A stretch of 64,000 nucleotides of DNA from Paenibacillus whitsoniae. Lineage in GTDB: Bacteria; Bacillota; Bacilli; Paenibacillales; NBRC-103111. Shown piece by piece: positions 62,061 to 64,000 of this stretch. Within the stretch, counting starts at the first letter, position 1, and the number at the start of each line of letters is the position of its first letter. Below the pieces are notes generated by a model that did no database searches, was not told where the DNA came from, and saw nothing but the letters and a program-made list of their open reading frames with translations. The DNA lies in the NCBI RefSeq assembly GCF_003955665.1, contig NZ_RXHU01000062.1, positions 39,557-103,556 of the forward strand. The letters are read 5' to 3'. The position numbers and the translations under genes were made by a program.

Positions 62061-62926
62061 GTGTCAACCTCCTTCGTAAAAATCGGTGCGCCATCTTCAC
62101 GATTCAAGTGGACGAGATCATGGAAATAGGGGGGGTCATACGTGTGCATGAGATCCAGCACGGGCACCCCGGCGGCCTGCAAGCGACCGTTCACATCTTG
62201 CTTCAGAGACGCCACATAAGGCGGATCCGCATAGCCTTTGTTCCACGGCATCCAGATCACGCGCAGCGCCAGCCTATGATCGTTCGCGTAGGTCAGCACC
62301 CAGTCCAGAGCGTCCAGATTTTGCTTAAAATCTTTCAAGGCCATCGCGCCGAACCGTTTGTCGTAGTCGTCCCACTTGGACTTCAAGTACGCATCGTCCT
62401 TGCGTCCGGGGTACAGCTCCTTATCGATCCAGCGCGGCTGGTAGTCGAGGCTGCCCTTCAACAGATTCTTGGCGAACTCCTCGCCGGAATCGCGGAAATA
62501 ATCGCGGTACGTATACACGTACGGCTGATACCACGGTTTGAACCACTGGTAGGTCGGGTCGGTTTCCAGTGGGTCGAGCATCGTATGGACATCAATCCCG
62601 ATGACCAGCTCCTGTTGGACATCATAGAGCTTGTCCTGCAGAATGCCCTTCAGATCCGTCAGTTTGCCGTAGGAGAGCCCCATTTCGACGAGCGGATGGG
62701 TAGACTTCTCTTCGATATAAGCGCCCGTCACGGACGAATTGCCGAAGAACACGGGGCCGGAGCGCGACCAGTCGTGATGGTAGAGCGTTTTGGTAAAATC
62801 GTTTTTGTAAAAACGCCGGGACGTCTCCATCGGATCCCACCGGGTGATGAGCAGGTTTGACACCACGACGGCGAGCAGGAGCCCGAGGATGAAGCTGTTT
62901 TTTTTCAAATAAGCGGCTGCTTTCAT
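62024..62926 (-). CDS. DltD-like SGNH-fold membrane protein
   Basis: The 300-residue protein has one N-terminal membrane segment (NSFILGLLLAVVVSNLLI), then an extracytoplasmic domain. The serine motif is VFFGNSSVTGAYIEE near residue 60 (DltD has a GSS motif), and the C-terminal Asp/His pair is FHDLVHLNREDGAPIF near residue 275, as in DltD. It is shorter than DltD (about 400). The start is uncertain: ATG 62926 has a weak GAGTG site, and ATG 62938 is the alternative. It likely receives or edits the aminoacyl group delivered by the MBOAT partner. Confidence 0.78.
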   Translation of the reverse strand: MKAAAYLKKNSFILGLLLAVVVSNLLITRWDPMETSRRFYKNDFTKTLYHHDWSRSGPVFFGNSSVTGAYIEEKSTHPLVEMGLSYGKLTDLKGILQDKLYDVQQELVIGIDVHTMLDPLETDPTYQWFKPWYQPYVYTYRDYFRDSGEEFAKNLLKGSLDYQPRWIDKELYPGRKDDAYLKSKWDDYDKRFGAMALKDFKQNLDALDWVLTYANDHRLALRVIWMPWNKGYADPPYVASLKQDVNGRLQAAGVPVLDLMHTYDPPYFHDLVHLNREDGAPIFTKEVDTWLNSLGKPPKS

Positions 62927-63107
62927 AGAATCACTCATTATCGTAGTAGTGGTGGGGCAGGGGGCAAAATTGCGTAAAGTACGGGTGAAAAAGGTATAGC
63001 ACAGATAGAGCACGGAAAAGCTTGGATGGCCACGGTGCAACACGCTTATCACGACTAGGGCGAATAGGCTGAGCAAAGGCCGGAACTATAGGGCAAAACA
63101 AGGAGCA

Positions 63108-63159
63108 AGCCCACTCGCCGGTACGAACTGCAGGCAGCTCTGAAACCGGATAGTGGGCT
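63108..63159 (-). terminator. Hairpin after the ligase gene, weak terminator or attenuator
   Basis: On the minus strand AGCCCACT pairs with AGTGGGCT, with inner CCGG pairs and a nested AGCTGCC stem, followed by a moderately T-rich TGCTCCTTGTTTT. The rest of the 250-base gap to the dltD-like gene shows nothing else clear. Confidence 0.5.
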
Positions 63160-63177
63160 AGTGTTATGGGTTAAGGG

Positions 63178-64000
63178 CTACAGTGCCTTCTCCTGCCAAG
63201 CGTGGTACTGCTCGCGGAAGGAGGCGGGCCAAGCTTGCTCATCCAAGCCGTATTGGGCCAGGAACGCGAATGCCCAGCGCTCGATGCCGAAGCCGACGCA
63301 GCCGGTGACGGCGTTGCGTTTGCCCATTTTGATATTAAATGCGTTGCCGAACGTGTTGCTGTGGAAGTTGACGGAGGAGCAGGCAATCGACTTCTTCACA
63401 TGCGGAATCGTCAGACGCAGCTCGTATTTCATCTCTTGGTTGCGTTGGAAGGACGCTTTCACTTGGAAATCGTTCGTAAAGAACGGATCGTTCGCGATCT
63501 CCAGCATGCTGTCCACGTTCCATTCCACAGCAAGCTCTTTCAGATACTCGATCGATTTCAGACGGTTTTCCTTTACGAAGTCCGGCTTGCCGACGAAAAT
63601 AATTTCGCGCATCGAGAAATCGAGCAGACGTCCGAAATCGGAATGGTTTTTGGATTCGAAGCGGTGGCATTTCGCAATGGCTGTCACAACGATGCCTTCG
63701 CCTTCGAGCGTTTCATTCTCAAGCCCTTCGTAGCAGTGGTAGCAAGTTGATGGATTCATCATGAAATTCGGCTTCACCATGTTATTATCCAGCGCCAGTG
63801 GCTGCTCATGAACCCACCCGCCCGCCTCGCGGATCGATTGGGAGAACGACTCGATGACATCCAAATCTTCGCGCAGGTGCGTAACGAAATGGATATGCTC
63901 CGGGAAGGAGGTAAAATGGTTCGTTTTATTGAGCGTGTGGCTGTGAATGACCGCCGGATATTGCTCCTCTTTGACGCCCTCGAAACGCTTCGCAATCTTC
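63178..64000 (-). CDS. Class II aaRS-like amino acid:[carrier protein] ligase (partial, N-terminus beyond the window)
   Basis: The frame stays open to the window edge, so at least 273 residues are visible. Motif 2 of class II aminoacyl-tRNA synthetases is seen in AIAKCHRFESKNHSDFGRLL and MREIIFVG, and motif 3 in GCVGFGIERWAFAFLAQYG. The Cys/His-rich PSTCYHCYEGLE fits the metal site of the SerRS-like amino acid:carrier-protein ligases known from Bradyrhizobium and relatives. These lack tRNA binding and load glycine or alanine on a phosphopantetheine carrier. An internal TTG at 63864 is not the start. The carrier protein is expected just outside the window. Confidence 0.8.
   Translation of the reverse strand, partial: KIAKRFEGVKEEQYPAVIHSHTLNKTNHFTSFPEHIHFVTHLREDLDVIESFSQSIREAGGWVHEQPLALDNNMVKPNFMMNPSTCYHCYEGLENETLEGEGIVVTAIAKCHRFESKNHSDFGRLLDFSMREIIFVGKPDFVKENRLKSIEYLKELAVEWNVDSMLEIANDPFFTNDFQVKASFQRNQEMKYELRLTIPHVKKSIACSSVNFHSNTFGNAFNIKMGKRNAVTGCVGFGIERWAFAFLAQYGLDEQAWPASFREQYHAWQEKAL

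Noticed and set aside
63178..63864. Ligase gene starting at TTG 63864
   Set aside because: The frame continues without a stop to the edge of the window and the upstream residues fit the fold, so the gene is partial.

Overview
The window looks like a chromosomal segment of a motile, endospore-forming Bacillota, most likely Paenibacillus or a close relative. The evidence is synteny: flaG-fliD-fliS-fliT, a cold-shock gene, long-form hpf, secA and prfB, then a complete arginine operon, ftsEX with a murein hydrolase, a carboxyl-terminal protease, a MinJ-like protein, motAB and uvrBA. Regulatory sites also fit a Gram-positive host: SigD-type, SigH-type and SigA-type promoters, a Cheo-type LexA box and an autoregulatory frameshift in prfB. 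This assignment is inference from gene content.

Bases 1-22900 are a surface-sugar island, most likely for flagellin glycosylation. It opens AT-rich with four related GT2-type proteins that share a C-terminal nucleotide-binding tail, an O-acetyltransferase, an epimerase and a GT4 enzyme. GDP-fucose genes follow (gmd, fcl, manC). Next comes a carrier-protein, SDR, AMP-ligase, LuxE-like and LuxC-like set, and then a nonulosonate (pseudaminic-acid type) set: pseH, spsF/pseF, pseG, pseI, an M28-like protein, a formyltransferase-like protein, an SDR epimerase and pseC. PseB is not in the window. The filament-cap operon follows from base 22979. Its Shine-Dalgarno lies in a strong hairpin whose other arm carries a SigD-like -10 box.

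Bases 26400-33300 hold csp, hpf, secA, prfB and yitT, with a DnaA-box-rich intergenic region on each side. The arginine operon argCJBDFGH (33281-41675) starts from a good promoter covered by two ARG boxes. After it come a four-copy 50-bp-spaced inverted repeat, a DUF4097/DUF1700 pair and a VanW-family gene on the minus strand. Three hairpin repeats precede ftsE. The divisome and peptidoglycan genes ftsE, ftsX, an EnvC/PcsB-like hydrolase, an S41 protease and minJ run forward, motAB runs backward, and uvrBA runs forward from a promoter with a LexA box.

The right end (59702-64000, minus strand) is the least ordinary part. A class II aaRS-like amino acid:carrier-protein ligase (cut by the window edge) is followed by a DltD-like SGNH protein, a 36-residue DltX-like microprotein and a DltB-like MBOAT acyltransferase. 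This resembles a Dlt envelope-aminoacylation machine in which an aaRS-derived ligase takes the place of DltA. A TIM-barrel sugar isomerase lies downstream.
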